A stretch of DNA of 64,000 nucleotides, from the NCBI GenBank assembly GCA_031841125.1, contig JAJSSI010000014.1, forward strand, positions 170,556 to 234,555, given 5' to 3'. How positions within the stretch are numbered: position 1 is the stretch's first letter; the number at the start of each line of letters is the position of its first letter. The notes beneath the pieces were generated by a model. It did no database searches. It was not told the origin of the DNA and saw nothing but the letters and a program-made list of their open reading frames with translations. Both the position numbers and the translations under genes were made by a program. This document shows positions 51,601 to 64,000 of the stretch, one piece after another. Source of the DNA: Acanthococcus lagerstroemiae. Its lineage: Eukaryota > Arthropoda > Insecta > Hemiptera > Eriococcidae.

Positions 51601-54140
51601 GAATCCGTTGTCAAAATTGAGCTAGAGTCATTTTTTGACCCAAATTGATCATTTTTCCAACTTTTCGAGGGTATCTCGGGAACGGAGGGTCGCCGCCAAA
51701 TTCCAAAAGCGAATTCGAACTCAGCGTGAAAAAATTGAGTAAAAACACTAATGAAATCGAAATTTTTGATTTTCCTCAAATTTTGAAAATTTCTCCATAC
51801 TATACATCATGCATTTTTTGGGCGAAAAAATTTTTCGAGAGCTACGGCGTCGGGGCTGGTGCTAGTTAGTCAATTTTTCGAGACGAATTCGAATCCGTTG
51901 TCAAAATTGAGCTAGAGTCATTTTTTGACCCAAATTGATCAATTTTTCCCAACTTTTTCGAGGTATCTCGGGAACGGAGGGTCGCCGCCAAATTCCAAAA
52001 GCGAATTCGAACTCAGCGTGAAAAATTGAGTAAGAAACAATCATGAAATCGAATTTTTTGATTTTTCTCAAATTTTGAAAAATTTCTCCATACTATACAT
52101 CATGCATTTTTTGGGCGAAAAAATTTTCGGAGAGCTACGGCGTCGGGGCTGGTGCTAGTTAGTCAATTTTTCGAGACGAATTCGAATCCGTTGTCAAAAT
52201 TGAGCTAGAGTCATTTTTTGACCCAAATTGATCAATTTTTCACACTTTTTCGAGGGTATCTCGGGAACGGAGGGTCGCCGCCAAATTCCAAAAGCGAATT
52301 CGAACTCAGCGTGAAAAATTGAGTAAGAAACACTCATGAAATCGATTTTTGATTTTCTCAAATTTTGAAAATTTCTCCATACTATACATCATGCATTTTT
52401 TGGGCGAAAAAATTTTCGGAGAGCTACGGCGTCGGGGCTGGTGCTAGTTAATCAATTTTTCGAGACGAATTCGAATCCGTTGTCAAAATTGAGCTAGAGT
52501 CATATTTTGACCCAAATTGATCAATTTTTTTTCCAACTTTTTTCGAGGTATCTCGGAACGGAGGGTCGCCGCCAAATTGCAAAAGCGAATTCGAACTCAG
52601 CGTGAAAAATTGAGTAAGAAACACTCATGAATTCGAAATTTTTGATTTTCTCAAATTTTGAAAATTTTTCCATACTATACATCATGCATTTTTTTGGGCG
52701 AAAAAATTTTCGGAGAGCTACGGCGTCGGGGCTGGTGCTAGTTAGTCAATTTTTCGAGACGAATTCGAATCCGTTGTCAAAATTGAGCTAGAGTCATTTT
52801 TTGACCCAAATTGATCAATTTTTCAACTTTTTCGAGGTATCTCGGGAACGGAGGGTCGCCGCCAAATTCCAAAAGCGAATTCGAACTCAGCGTGAAAAAT
52901 TGAGTAAGAAACACTAATGAAATCGAATTTTTGATTTTCTCTCAAATTTTGAAAATTTCTCCATATACATCATGCATTTTTGGGCGAAAAATTTCTGAGA
53001 GCTACGGCGTCGGGGCTGGTGCTAGTTAGTCAATTTTTCGAGACGAATTCGAATCCGTTGTCAAAATTGAGCTAGAGTCATTTTTTGACCCAAATTGATC
53101 ATTTTTCCCAACTTTTTCGAGGGTATCTCGGGAACGGAGGGTCGCCGCCAAATTCCAAAAGCGAATTCGAACTCAGCGTGAAAAATTGAGTAAGAAACAC
53201 TCATGAAATCGAAATTTTGATTTTCTCAAATTTTGAAAATTTCTCCATACATACATCAGCATTTTTTGGGCGAAAAAATTTTCGGAGAGCTACGGCGTCG
53301 GGGCTGGTGCTAGTTAGTCAATTTTTCGAGACGAATTCGAATCCGTTGTCAAAATTGAGCTAGAGTCATTTTTGACCCCAAATTGATCAATTTTTCAACT
53401 TTTTCGAGGTATCTCGGGAACGGAGGGTCGCCGCCAAATTCCAAAAGCGAATTCGAACTCAGCGTGAAAAATTTGAGTAAGAAACACTATGAAATCGAAA
53501 TTTTTGATTTTCTCAAATTTTGAAAATTTCTCCATACTATACATCATGCATTTTTTGGGGCGAAAAAATTTTCGGAGAGCTACGGCGTCGGGGCTGGTGC
53601 TAGTTAGTCAATTTTTCGAGACGAATTCGAATCCGTTGTCAAAATTGAGCTAGAGTCATTTTTTGACCCAAATTGATCAATTTTTCCAACTTTTTCGAGG
53701 GTATCTCGGGAACGGAGGGTCGCCGCCAAATTCCAAAAGCGAATTCGAACTCAGCGTGAAAAATTGAGTAAGAAACACTAATGAAATCGAAATTTTTGAT
53801 TTTCTCAAATTTTGAAAATTTCTCCATACTATACATCATGCATTTTTTGGGGCGAAAAAATTTTCGGAGAGCTACGGCGTCGGGGCTGGTGCTAGTTAGT
53901 CAATTTTTCGAGACGAATTCGAATCCGTTGTCAAAATTGAGCTAGAGTCATTTTTTGACCCAAATTGATCAATTTTTCCAACTTTTTCGAGGGTATCTCG
54001 GGAACGGAGGGTCGCCGCCAAATTCCAAAAGTGAATTCGAACTCAGCGTGAAAAATTGAGTAAGAAACAATCATGAAATCGAAATTTTTGATTTTCTCAA
54101 ATTTTGAAAATTTTTCCATACTATACATCATGCATTTTTT

Positions 54141-54150
54141 TGTTCTAGGG
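54141..54150. repeat. TGTTCTAGGG insertion variant (copy 2 of 4)
   Basis: It follows the T-run in a unit that also has AAGTGAATTC and ACAATCATG. The next unit begins GCCAGTTAG. Confidence 0.85.
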
Positions 54151-57050
54151 CGAAAAAATTTTCGGAGAGCTACGGCGTCGGGGCTGGTGCCAGTTAGTCA
54201 ATTTTTCGAGACGAATTCGAATCCGTTGTCAAAATTGAGCTAGAGTCATTTTTTGACCCAAATTGATCAATTTTTCCAACTTTTTCGAGGGTATCTCGGG
54301 AACGGAGGGTCGCCGCCAAATTCCAAAAGCGAATTCGAACTCAGCGTGAAAAATTGAGTAAGAAACACTCATGAAATCGAAATTTTTGATTTTCTCAAAT
54401 TTTGAAAATTTCTCCATACTATACATCATGCATTTTTTGGGGCGAAAAATTTTTCGGAGAGCTACGGCGTCGGGGCTGGTGCTAGTTAGTCAATTTTTCG
54501 AGACGAATTCGAATCCGTTGTCAAAATTGAGCTAGAGTCATTTTTTGACCCAAATTGATCAATTTTTCCAACTTTTTCGAGGGTATCTCGGGAACGGAGG
54601 GTCGCCGCCAAATTCCAAAAGTGAATTCGAACTCAGCGTGAAAAATTGAGTAAGAAACACTCATGAAATCGAAATTTTTGATTTTCTCAAATTTTGAAAA
54701 TTTCTCCATACTATACATCATGCATTTTTTGGGGCGAAAAAATTTTCGGAGAGCTACGGCGTCGGGGCTGGTGCTAGTTAGTCAATTTTTCGAGACGAAA
54801 TTGAATCCGTTGTCAAAATTGAGCTAGAGTCATTTTTTGACCCAAATTGATCAATTTCGCACTTTTTCGAGGGTATCTCGGAACAGAGAGGGTCGCAGCC
54901 GCCAATTCCAAAAGTGAATTCGAACTCAGCGTGAAAAAATTGAGTAAGAAACACTCATGAAATCGAAATTTTTGATTTTCTCAAATTTTGAAAATTTTTC
55001 CATACTATACATCATGCATTTTTTGGGGCGAAAAAATTTTCGGAGAGCTACGGCGTCGGGGCTGGTGCTAGTTAGTCAATTTTTCGAGACGAATTCGAAT
55101 CCGTTGTCAAAATTGAGCTAGAGTCATTTTTTGACCCAAATTGATCAATTTTTTCAACTTTTTCGAGGGTATCTCGGGAACGGAGGGTCGCCGCCAAATT
55201 CCAAAAGCGAATTCGAACTCAGCGTGAAAAATTGAGTAAGAAACACTCATGAATTCGAAATTTTTGATTTTCTCAAATTTTGAAAATTTCTCCATACTAT
55301 ACATCATGCATTTTTTGGGTCGAAAAAATTTTCGGAGAGCTACGGCGTCGGGGCTGGTGCTAGTTAGTCAATTTTTCGAGACGAATTCGAATCCGTTGTC
55401 AAAATTGAGCTAGAGTCATTTTTTGACCCAAATTGATCAATTTTTTTCCAACTTTTTTCGAGGGTATCTCGGAACGGAGGGTCGCCGCCAATTCCAAAAG
55501 CGAATTCGAACTCAGCGAAAAATTGAGTAAGAAACACTATGAAATCGAAATTTTTGATTTTCTCAAATTTTGAAAATTTCTCCATACTATACATCATGCA
55601 TTTTTGGGCGAAAAATTTTCGGAGAGCTACGGCGTCAAGGCTGGTGCTAGTTAGTCAATTTTTCGAGACGAATTCGAATCCGTTGTCAAAATTGAGCTAG
55701 AGTCATTTTTGACCCAAATTGATCAATTTTTCCAACTTTTCGAGGTATCTCGGGAACGGAGGTCGCCGCCAAATTCCAAAAGTGAATTCGAACTCAGCGT
55801 GAAAAATTGAGTAAAAAACACTCATGAAATCGCAATTTTTGATTTTCTCAAATTTTGAAAATTTTTCCATACTATACATCATGCATTTTTTGGGGCGAAA
55901 AAATTTTCGGAGAGCTACGGCGTCGGGGCTGGTGCCAGTTAGTCAATTTTTCGAGACGAATTCGAATCCGTTGTCAAAATTGAGCTAGAGTCATTTTTTG
56001 ACCCAAATTGATCAATTTTTCACACTTTTTCGAGGGTATCTCGGGAACGGAGGGTCGCCGCCAAATTCCAAAAGCGAATTCGAACGCAGCGTGAAAAATT
56101 GAGTAAGTAACACTAATGAAATCGAAATTTTTGATTTCTCAAATTTTGAAAAATCTCCATACTATACATCATGCATTTTTTTGGGCGCGAAAAATTTTCG
56201 GAGAGCTACCGCGTCGGGGCTGGTGCTAGTTAGTCAATTTTTCGAGACGAATTCGAATCCGTTGTCAAAATTGAGCTAGAGTCATTTTTGACCCAAATTG
56301 ATCAATTTCCAACTTTTTTGAGGGTATCTCGGGAACGGAGGGTCGCCGCCAAATTCCAAAAGTGAATTCGAACTCAGCGTGAAAAATTGAGTAAGAAACA
56401 CTCATGAAATCGAAATTTTTGATTTTCTCAAATTTTGAAAATTTCTCCATACTATACATCATGCATTTTTTGGGGCGAAAAAATTTTCGGAGAGCTACGG
56501 CGTCGGGCTGGTGTTAGTTAGTCAATTTTTCGAGACGAATTCGAATCCGTTGTCAAAATTGAGCTAGAGTCATTTTTGGACCCAAATTGATCAATTTTTC
56601 CAACTTTTTCGAGGGTTTCTCGGGAACGGAGGGTCGCCGCCAAATTCCAAAAGCGAATTCGAACTCAGCGTGAAAAATTGAGTAAGTAACACTCATGAAA
56701 TCGAAATTTTTGATTTTCTCAAATTTTGAAAATTTCTCCATACTATACATCATGCATTTTTTGGGCGAAAAATTTTCTGAGAGCTAACGGCGTCGGGCTG
56801 GTGCTAGTTAGTCAATTTTTCGAGACGAATTCGAATCCGTTGTCAAAATTGAGCTAGAGTCATTTTTTGACCCAAATTGATCAATTTTTCCAACTTTTTC
56901 GAGGGTATCTCGGGAACGGAGGGTCGCCGCCAAATTCCAAAAGTGAATTCGAACTCAGCGTGAAAAATTGAGTAAGAAACAATCATGAAATCGAAATTTT
57001 TGATTTTCTCAAATTTTGAAAATTTTTCCATACTACATCATGCATTTTTT

Positions 57051-57060
57051 TGTTCTAGGG
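57051..57060. repeat. TGTTCTAGGG insertion variant (copy 3 of 4)
   Basis: 2910 bp after copy 2, ten units on. The host unit again has AAGTGAATTC and ACAATCATG, and the next unit again begins GCCAGTTAG, so copies 2 and 3 share a longer haplotype. This host unit has also lost TAT before ACATC. Confidence 0.85.
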
Positions 57061-60000
57061 CGAAAAAATTTTCGGAGAGCTACGGCGTCGGGGCTGGTGC
57101 CAGTTAGTCAATTTTTCGAGACGAATTCGAATCCGTTGTCAAAATTGAGCTAGAGTCATTTTTTGACCCAAATTGATCAATTTTTCGAACTTTTTCGAGG
57201 GTATCTCGGGAACGGAGGGTCGCCGCCAAATTCCAAAAGCGAATTCGAACTCAGCGTGAAAAATTGAGTAAGTAACACTAATGAAATCGAAATTTTTGAT
57301 TTTCTCCAATTTTGAAAATTTCTCCATACTACATCATCCATTTTTGGGGCGAAAAAATTTTCTGAGAGCTACGGCGTCGGGGCTGGTGCTAGTTAGTCAA
57401 TTTTTCGAGACGAATTCGAATCCGTTGTCAAAATTGAGCTAGAGTCATTTTTTGACCCAAATTGATCAATTTTTCCAACTTTTTCGAGAGTATCTCGGGA
57501 ACGGAGGGTCGCCGCCAAATTCCAAAAGCGAATTCGAACTCAGCGTGAAAAATTGAGTAAGAAACACTCATGAAATCGAAATTTTTGATTTTCTCAAATT
57601 TTGAAAATTTCTCCATACACATCATGCATTTTTTGGGGCGAAAAAATTTTCGGAGAGCTACGGCGTCGGGGCTGGTGCTAGTTAGTCAATTTTTCGAGAC
57701 GAATTCGAATCCGTTGTCAAAATTGAGCTAGAGTCATTTTTTGACCACCAAATTGATCAATTTTCACACTTTTTCGAGGGTATCTCGGGAACGGAGGGTC
57801 GCCGCCAAATTCCAAAAGCGAATTCGAACTCAGCGTGAAAAATTGAGTAAGAAACACTAATGAAATCGAAATTTTGGATTTTCTCAAATTTTGAAAATTT
57901 CTCCATACTATACATCATGCATTTTTTGGGGCGAAAAAATTTTCTGAGAGCTACGGCGTCGGGGCTGGTGCTAGTTAGTTAATTTTTCGAGACGAATTCG
58001 AATCCGTTGTCAAAATTGAGCTAGAGTCATTTTTTGACCCAAATTGATCAATTTTTCCAACTTTTTCGAGGGTATCTCGGGAACGGAGGGTCGCCGCCAA
58101 ATTCCAAAAGCGAATTCGAACTCAGCGTGAAAAATTGAGTAAGAAACACTCATGAAATCGAAATTTTTGATTTTCTCAAATTTTGAAAATTTCTCCATAC
58201 TATACATCATGCATTTTTTGGGCGAAAAAATTTTCGGAGAGCTACGGCGTCGGGGCTGGTGCTAGTTAGTCAATTTTTCGAGACGAATTCGAATCCGTTG
58301 TCAAAATTGAGCTAGAGTCATTTTTTGACCCAAATTGATCAATTTTTCCAACTTTCTTGAGGGTATCTCGGGAACGGAGGGTCGCCGCCAAATTCCAAAA
58401 GCGAATTCGAACTCAGCGTGAAAAATTGAGTAAGAAACACTCATGAAATCGAAATTTTTGATTTTTTCAAATTTTGAAAATTTCTCCATACTATACATCA
58501 TGCATTTTTTGGGGCGAAAAAATTTTCGGAGAGCTACGGCGTCGGGGCTGGTGTTAGTGAGTCAATTTTTCGAGACGAAATTGAATCCGTTGTCAAAATT
58601 GAGCTAGAGTCATTTTTTGACCCAAATTGATCAATTTTTCGCACTTTTTCGAGGGTATCTCGGGAACGGAGGGTCGCCGCCAAATTCCAAAAGTGAATTC
58701 GAACTCAGCGTGAAAAATTGAGTAAGAAACAATCATGAAATCGAAATTTTTGATTTTCTCAAATTTTGAAAATTTTTCCATACTATACATCATGCATTTT
58801 TTAGGGCGAAAAAATTTTCGGAGAGCTACGGCGTCGGGGCTGGTGCTAGTTAGTCAATTTTTCGAGACGAATTCGAATCCGTTGTCAAAATTGAGCTAGA
58901 GTCATATTTTGACCCAAATTGATCAATTTTTCCAACTTTTTCGAGGGTATCTCGGGAACGGAGGGTCGCCGCCAAATTCCAAAAGCGAATTCGAACTCAG
59001 CGTGAAAAATTGAGTAAGAAACACTCATGAAATCGAAATTTTTGATTTTCTCAAATTTTGAAAATTTCTCCATACTATACATCATGCATTTTTTGGGCGA
59101 AAAAATTTTCGGAGAGCTACACGGCGTCGGGCTGGTGCTAGTTAAGTCAATTTTTCGAGACGAATTCGAATCCGTTGTCAAAATTGAGCTAGAGTCATTT
59201 TTTGACCCAAATTGATCAATTTTTCCAACTTTTTCGAGGGTATCTCGGGAACGGAGGGTCGCCGCCAAATTCCAAAAGCGAATTCGAACTCAGCGTGAAA
59301 AATTGAGTAAGAAACACTCATGAAATCGAAATTTTTGATTTTCTCAAATTTTGAAAATTTCTCCATACTATACATCATGCATTTTTTGGGGCGAAAAAAT
59401 TTTCGGAGAGCTACGGCGTCGGGGCTGGTGCTAGTTAGTCAATTTTTCGAGACGAATTCGAATCCGTTGTCAAAATAGAGCTAGAGTCATTTTTTGACCC
59501 AAATTGATCAATTTTTCCAACTTTTTCGAGGGTATCTCGGGAACGGAGGGTCGCCGCCAAATTCCAAAGCGAATTCGAACTCAGCGTGAAAAATTGAGTA
59601 AGTAACACTCATGAAATCGAAATTTTTGATTTTCTCAAATTTTGAAAATTTCTCCATATATACATCATGCATTTTTTGGGGCGAAAAAATTTTCGGAGAG
59701 CTACGGCGTCGGGGCTGGTGCTAGTTAGTCAATTTTTCGAGACGAATTCGAATCCGTTGTCAAAATTGAGCTAGAGTCATTTTTTGACCCAAATTGATCA
59801 ATTTTTCCACTTTTCGAGGTATCTCGGGAACGGAGGGTCGCCGCCAAATTCCAAAAGCGAATTCGAACTCAGCGTGAAAAATTGAGTAAGAAACACTCAT
59901 GAAATCGAAATTTTTGATTTTCTCAAATTTTGAAAATTCTCCATACTATACATCATGCATTTTTTGGGGCGAAAAAATTTTCGGAGAGCTACGGCGTCGG

Positions 60001-61415
60001 GGCTGGTGCTAGTTAGTCAATTTTTCGAGACGAATTCGAATCCGTTGTCAAAATTGAGCTAGAGTCATTTTTTGACCCAAATTGATCAATTTTTCACACT
60101 TTTTCGAGGGTATCTCGGGAACGGAGGGTCGCCGCCAAATTCCAAAAGCGAATTCGAACGCAGCGTGAAAAATTGAGTAAGAAACAATCATGAAATCGAA
60201 ATTTTTGATTTTCTCAAATTTTGAAAATTTCTCCATACTATACATCATGCATTTTTTGGGGCGAAAAAATTTTCGGAGAGCTACGGCGTCGGGGCTGGTG
60301 CTAGTTAGTCAATTTTTCGAGACGAATTCGAATCCGTTGTCAAAATTGAGCTAGAGTCATTTTTTGACCCAAATTGATCAATTTTTCCAACTTTTTCGAG
60401 GGTATCTCGGGAACGGAGGGTCGCCGCCAAATTCCAAAAGCGAATTCGAACTCAGCGTGAAAAATTGAGTAAGAAACACTCATGAAATCGAAATTTTTGA
60501 TTTTCTCAAATTTTGAAAATTTCTCCATACTATACATCATGCATTTTTTGGGGCGAAAAAATTTTCGGAGAGCTACGGCGTCGGGGCTGGTGCTAGTGAG
60601 TCAATTTTTCGAGACGAAATTGAATCCGTTGTCAAAATTGAGCTAGAGTCATTTTTTGACCCAAATTGATCAATTTTTCCAACTTTTTCGAGGGTATCTC
60701 TGGAACGGAGGGTCGCCGCCAAATTCCAAAAGCGAATTCGAACTCAGCGTGAAAAATTGAGTAAGAAACACTCAAGAAATCGAAATTTTTGATTTTCTCA
60801 AATTTTGAAAATTTCTCCATACTATACATCATGCATTTTTTGTGTCGAAAAAATTTTCGGAGAGCTACGGCGTCGGGGCTGGTGCTAGTTAGTCAATTTT
60901 TCGAGACGAATTCGAATCCGTTGTCAAAATTGAGCTAGAGTCATTTTTTGACCCAAATTGATCAATTTTTCCAACTTTTTCGAGGGTATCTCGGGAACGG
61001 AGGGTCGCCGCCAAATTCCAAAAGTGAATTCGAACTCAGCGTGAAAAATTGAGTAAGAAACACTCATGAAATCGAAATTTTTGATTTTCTCAAATTTTGA
61101 AAATTTCTCCATACTATACATCATGCATTTTTTGGGGCGAAAAAATTTTCTGAGAGCTACGGCGTCGGGGCTGGTGCTAGTTAGTCAATTTTTCGAGACG
61201 AATTCGAATCCGTTGTCAAAATTGAGCTAGAGTCATTTTTTGACCCAAATTGATCAATTTTTCCAACTTTTTCGAGGGTATCTCGGAACGGAGGGTCGCC
61301 GCCAAATTCCAAAAGCGAATTCGAACTCAGCGTGAAAAATTGAGTAAGAAACAATCATGAAATCGAAATTTTTGATTTTCTCAAATTTTGAAAATTTCTC
61401 CATACTACATCATCA

Positions 61416-61425
61416 TTTTTTTTTT
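61416..61425. repeat. T10 run with CTGGG at the variable junction
   Basis: CATCATGCATTTTTTGGGGCG is replaced here by a shortened CATCAT, ten T and CTGGGCG. It may be a decayed relative of the TGTTCTAGGG form or an independent slippage product. Confidence 0.6.
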
Positions 61426-62876
61426 CTGGGCGAAAAAATTTTCGGGAGAGCTACGGCGTCGGGGCTGGTGCTAGTTAGTCAATTTTTCGAGACGAATTCG
61501 AATCCGTTGTCAAAATTGAGCTAGAGTCATTTTTTGACCCAAATTGATCAATTTTTCGCACTTTTTTTCAGGGTCCTCGGAACGAGGGTCGCCGCCAAAT
61601 TCCAAAAGCGAATTCGAACTCAGCGTGAAAAATTGAGTAAGTAACACAAATGAAATCGAAATTTTTGATTTTCCCAAAATTTTGAAAATTTCTCCATATA
61701 CATCATGCATTTTTTGGGGAAAAATTTTCGGAGAGCTACGGCGTCGGGGCTGGTGCTAGTTAGTCAATTTTTCGAGACGAATTCGAATCCGTTGTCAAAA
61801 TTGAGCTAGAGTCATTTTTTGACCCAAATTGATCAATTTTTCCAACTTTTTCGAGGTATCTCGGAACGGAGGGTCCGCCGCCCAAATTCAAAAGCGAATT
61901 CGAACTCAGCGTGAAAAATTGAGTAAGAAACACTCATGAAATCGAAATTTTTGATTTTCTCAAATTTTGAAAATTTTCTCCATACACATCATGCAATTTT
62001 TGGGGCGAAAAATTTTCGGAGAGCTACGGCGTCGGGGCTGGTGCTAGTGAGTCAATTTTTCGAGACGAAATTGAATCCGTTGTCAAAATTGAGCTAGAGT
62101 CATTTTTTGACCCAAATTGATCAATTTTTCCAACTTTTTCGAGGGTATCTCGGGAACGCAGGGTCGCCGCCAAATTCCAAAAGCGAATTCGAACTCAGCG
62201 TGAAAAATTGAGTAAGAAACACTAATGAAATCGAAATTTTTGATTTTCTCAAATTTTGAAAATTTCTCCATACTATACATCATGCATTTTTTGGGGCGAA
62301 AAAATTTTCGGAGAGCTACGGCGTCGGGGCTGGTGCAAGTTAGTCAATTTTTCGAGACGAATTCGAATCCGTTGTCAAAATTGAGCTAGAGTCATTTTTT
62401 GACCCAAATTGATCAATTTTTCCAACTTTTTCGAGGGTATCTCGGGAACGGAGGGTCGCCGCCAAATTCCAAAAGCGAATTCGAACGCAGCGTGAAAAAT
62501 TGAGTAAGAAACACTCATGAAATCGAAATTTTTGATTTTCCCAAATTTTGAAAATTTCTCCATACTATACATCATGCATTTTTTGGGGCGAAAAAATTTT
62601 CGGAGAGCTACGGCGTCGGGGCTGGTGCTAGTGAGTCAATTTTTCGAGACGAAATTGAATCCGTTGTCAAAATTGAGCTAGAGTCATTTTTGGACCCAAA
62701 TTGATCAATTTTTCGCACTTTTTCGAGGGTATCTCGGGAACGGAGGGTCGCCGCCAAATTCCAAAAGTGAATTCGAACTCAGCGTGAAAAATTGAGTAAG
62801 AAACAATCATGAAATCGAAATTTTTGATTTTCTCAAATTTTGAAAATTTTTCCATACTATACATCATTCATTTTTT

Positions 62877-62886
62877 TGTTCTAGGG
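62877..62886. repeat. TGTTCTAGGG insertion variant (copy 4 of 4)
   Basis: 5826 bp after copy 3, about twenty units on. The host unit has TGAGTCAA, GACGAAATTG, CGCAC, AAGTGAATTC and ACAATCATG. The next unit has GTAACACTAATG and AATCGG, as after copy 1. Confidence 0.85.
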
Positions 62887-63088
62887 CGAAAAAATTTTCG
62901 GAGAGCTACGGCGTCGGGGCTGGTGCTAGTTAGTCAATTTTTCGAGACGAAATCGAATCCGTTGTCAAAATTGAGCTAGAGTCATTTTTTGACCCAAATT
63001 GATCAATTTTTCCAACTTTTTCGAGGGTATCTCGGGAACGGAGGGTCGCCGCCAAATTCCAAAAGCGAATTCGAACTCAGCGTGAAAA

Positions 63089-63166
63089 ATTGAGTAAGTA
63101 ACACTAATGAAATCGGAATTTTTGATTTTCTCAAATTTTGAAAATTTCTGCATATACATCATGCAT
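63089..63166. repeat. Rare-variant unit identical to one at 9648-9725
   Basis: GTAACACTAATG, AATCGG and CTGCATATACATC occur together here and at 9656-9720, with no difference that I can see over about 75 bp, although the two are more than 53 kb apart and on opposite sides of the uniform core. Confidence 0.8.
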
Positions 63167-64000
63167 TTTTTGGGGCGAAAAAATTTTCGGAGAGCTACGG
63201 CGTCGGGGCTGGTGCTAGTTAGTCAATTTTTCGAGACGAATTCGAATCCGTTGTCAAAATTGAGCTAGAGTCATTTTTTGACCCAAATTGATCAATTTTT
63301 CAACTTTTCGAGGGTATCTCGGGAACGGAGGGTCGCCGCCAAATTCCAAAAGCGAATTCGAACTCAGCGTGAAAAATTGAGTAAGAAACACTCATGAAAT
63401 CGAAATTTTTGATTTTCTCAAATTTTGAAAATTTCTCCATACTATACATCATGCATTTTTTGGAGCGAAAAAATTTTCGGAGAGCTACGGCGTCGGGGCT
63501 GGTGCTAGTTAGTCAATTTTTCGAGACGAATTCGAATCCGTTGTCAAAATTGAGCTAGAGTCATTTTTTGACCCAAATTGATCAATTTTCCACACTTTTT
63601 CGAGGGTATCTCGGGAACGGAGGGTCGCCGCCAAATTCCAAAAGCGAATTCGAACGCAGCGTGAAAAATTGAGTAAGAAACAATCATGAAATCGAAATTT
63701 TTGATTTTCTCAAATTTTGAAAATTTCTCCATACTATACATCATGCATTTTTTGGGGCGAAAAAATTTTCGGAGAGCTACGGCGTCGGGGCTGGTGCTAG
63801 TTAGTCAATTTTTCGAGACGAATTCGAATCCGTTGTCAAAATTGAGCTAGAGTCATTTTTTGACCCAAATTGATCAATTTTTCCAACTTTTTCGAGGGTA
63901 TCTCGGGAACGGAGGGTCGCCGCCAAATTCCAAATGCGAATTCGAACTCAGCGTGAAAAATTGAGTAAGAAACACTCATGAAATCGAAATTTTTGATTTT

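Larger units (their letters stand above)
50429..64000 (-). repeat. 292-bp satellite array, divergent distal layer (about 46 units)
   Basis: Reverse-orientation units with many substitutions and indels, continuing past the window end. Variants that are rare or absent in the core return: AAGTGAATTC, ACAATCATG, CGCAC or CACAC before TTTTTCG, GACGAAATTG with TGAGTCAA, GAACGCAGC, GCCAGTTAG, and GTAACACTAATG with AATCGG. These match the 7.9-18.6 kb layer closely. Three of the four TGTTCTAGGG insertions lie here. No gene is seen. Confidence 0.96.

Noticed and set aside
418..63744. More than a hundred 62-79 codon open frames beginning MMYSMEKF or similar
   Set aside because: They are one frame of the 292-bp unit repeated. 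There is no spacing for promoters, no recognisable domain, the unit length is not divisible by three, and variants do not favour synonymous sites.
1..64000. CRISPR array
   Set aside because: The period is 292 bp and the whole unit is conserved; there are no short repeats separated by unique spacers and no cas-like genes.
1..64000. Telomeric repeats, rRNA or tRNA genes
   Set aside because: I saw no runs of common telomere motifs and no rRNA-like segments. The tRNA-box resemblance in the unit does not extend to a tRNA fold that I can recognise.

Overview
The whole window is one satellite DNA locus. Apart from a 500-base run of N and one short AT-rich island of about 156 bp, every base belongs to a tandem repeat with a unit of about 292 bp; I estimate roughly 217 copies. 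I find no convincing protein-coding gene, tRNA, rRNA, CRISPR array or intact mobile element. The many 62-79 codon open frames are one frame of the repeat unit seen again and again. The unit length is not a multiple of three, and most recurrent variants inside the frame change the amino acid, so I do not call it a gene. Such an array is typical of eukaryotic heterochromatin (pericentromeric, subtelomeric or a knob). The alternation of A/T tracts with GC-rich blocks would suit an invertebrate, but I cannot name the organism from this sequence.

Layout: 1-7440 holds about 25 units in one orientation (called forward here). 7441-7940 is exactly 500 N, a conventional scaffolding gap. From 7941 to 64000 every unit is in the opposite orientation. 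The reverse block has layers. 7941-18623 is divergent and rich in indels. 18624-18779 is a G-poor AT-rich island, with a partly duplicated and eroded piece of the unit on each side. 19014-35042 is a strikingly uniform core of about 55 nearly identical units. 35043-50428 is intermediate, with local clusters of private variants. 50429-64000 is divergent again and shares rare variant combinations with 9-16 kb. A homogeneous core flanked by older layers that share haplotypes is what repeated unequal exchange or recent amplification would produce.

Each unit, read along the + strand of the reverse block, contains a 10-bp inverted repeat enclosing two CGAATTCG palindromes, an AT-rich stretch, a near-palindrome of CGAAAA and TTTTCG arms, and two GC-rich blocks. 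It also has a weak tRNA-like A-box/B-box arrangement followed by a T6 run. The most interesting points are the orientation flip exactly at the assembly gap, the foreign-looking island at 18.6 kb, the homogenised core, and variant haplotypes shared over tens of kilobases and between the two orientations.
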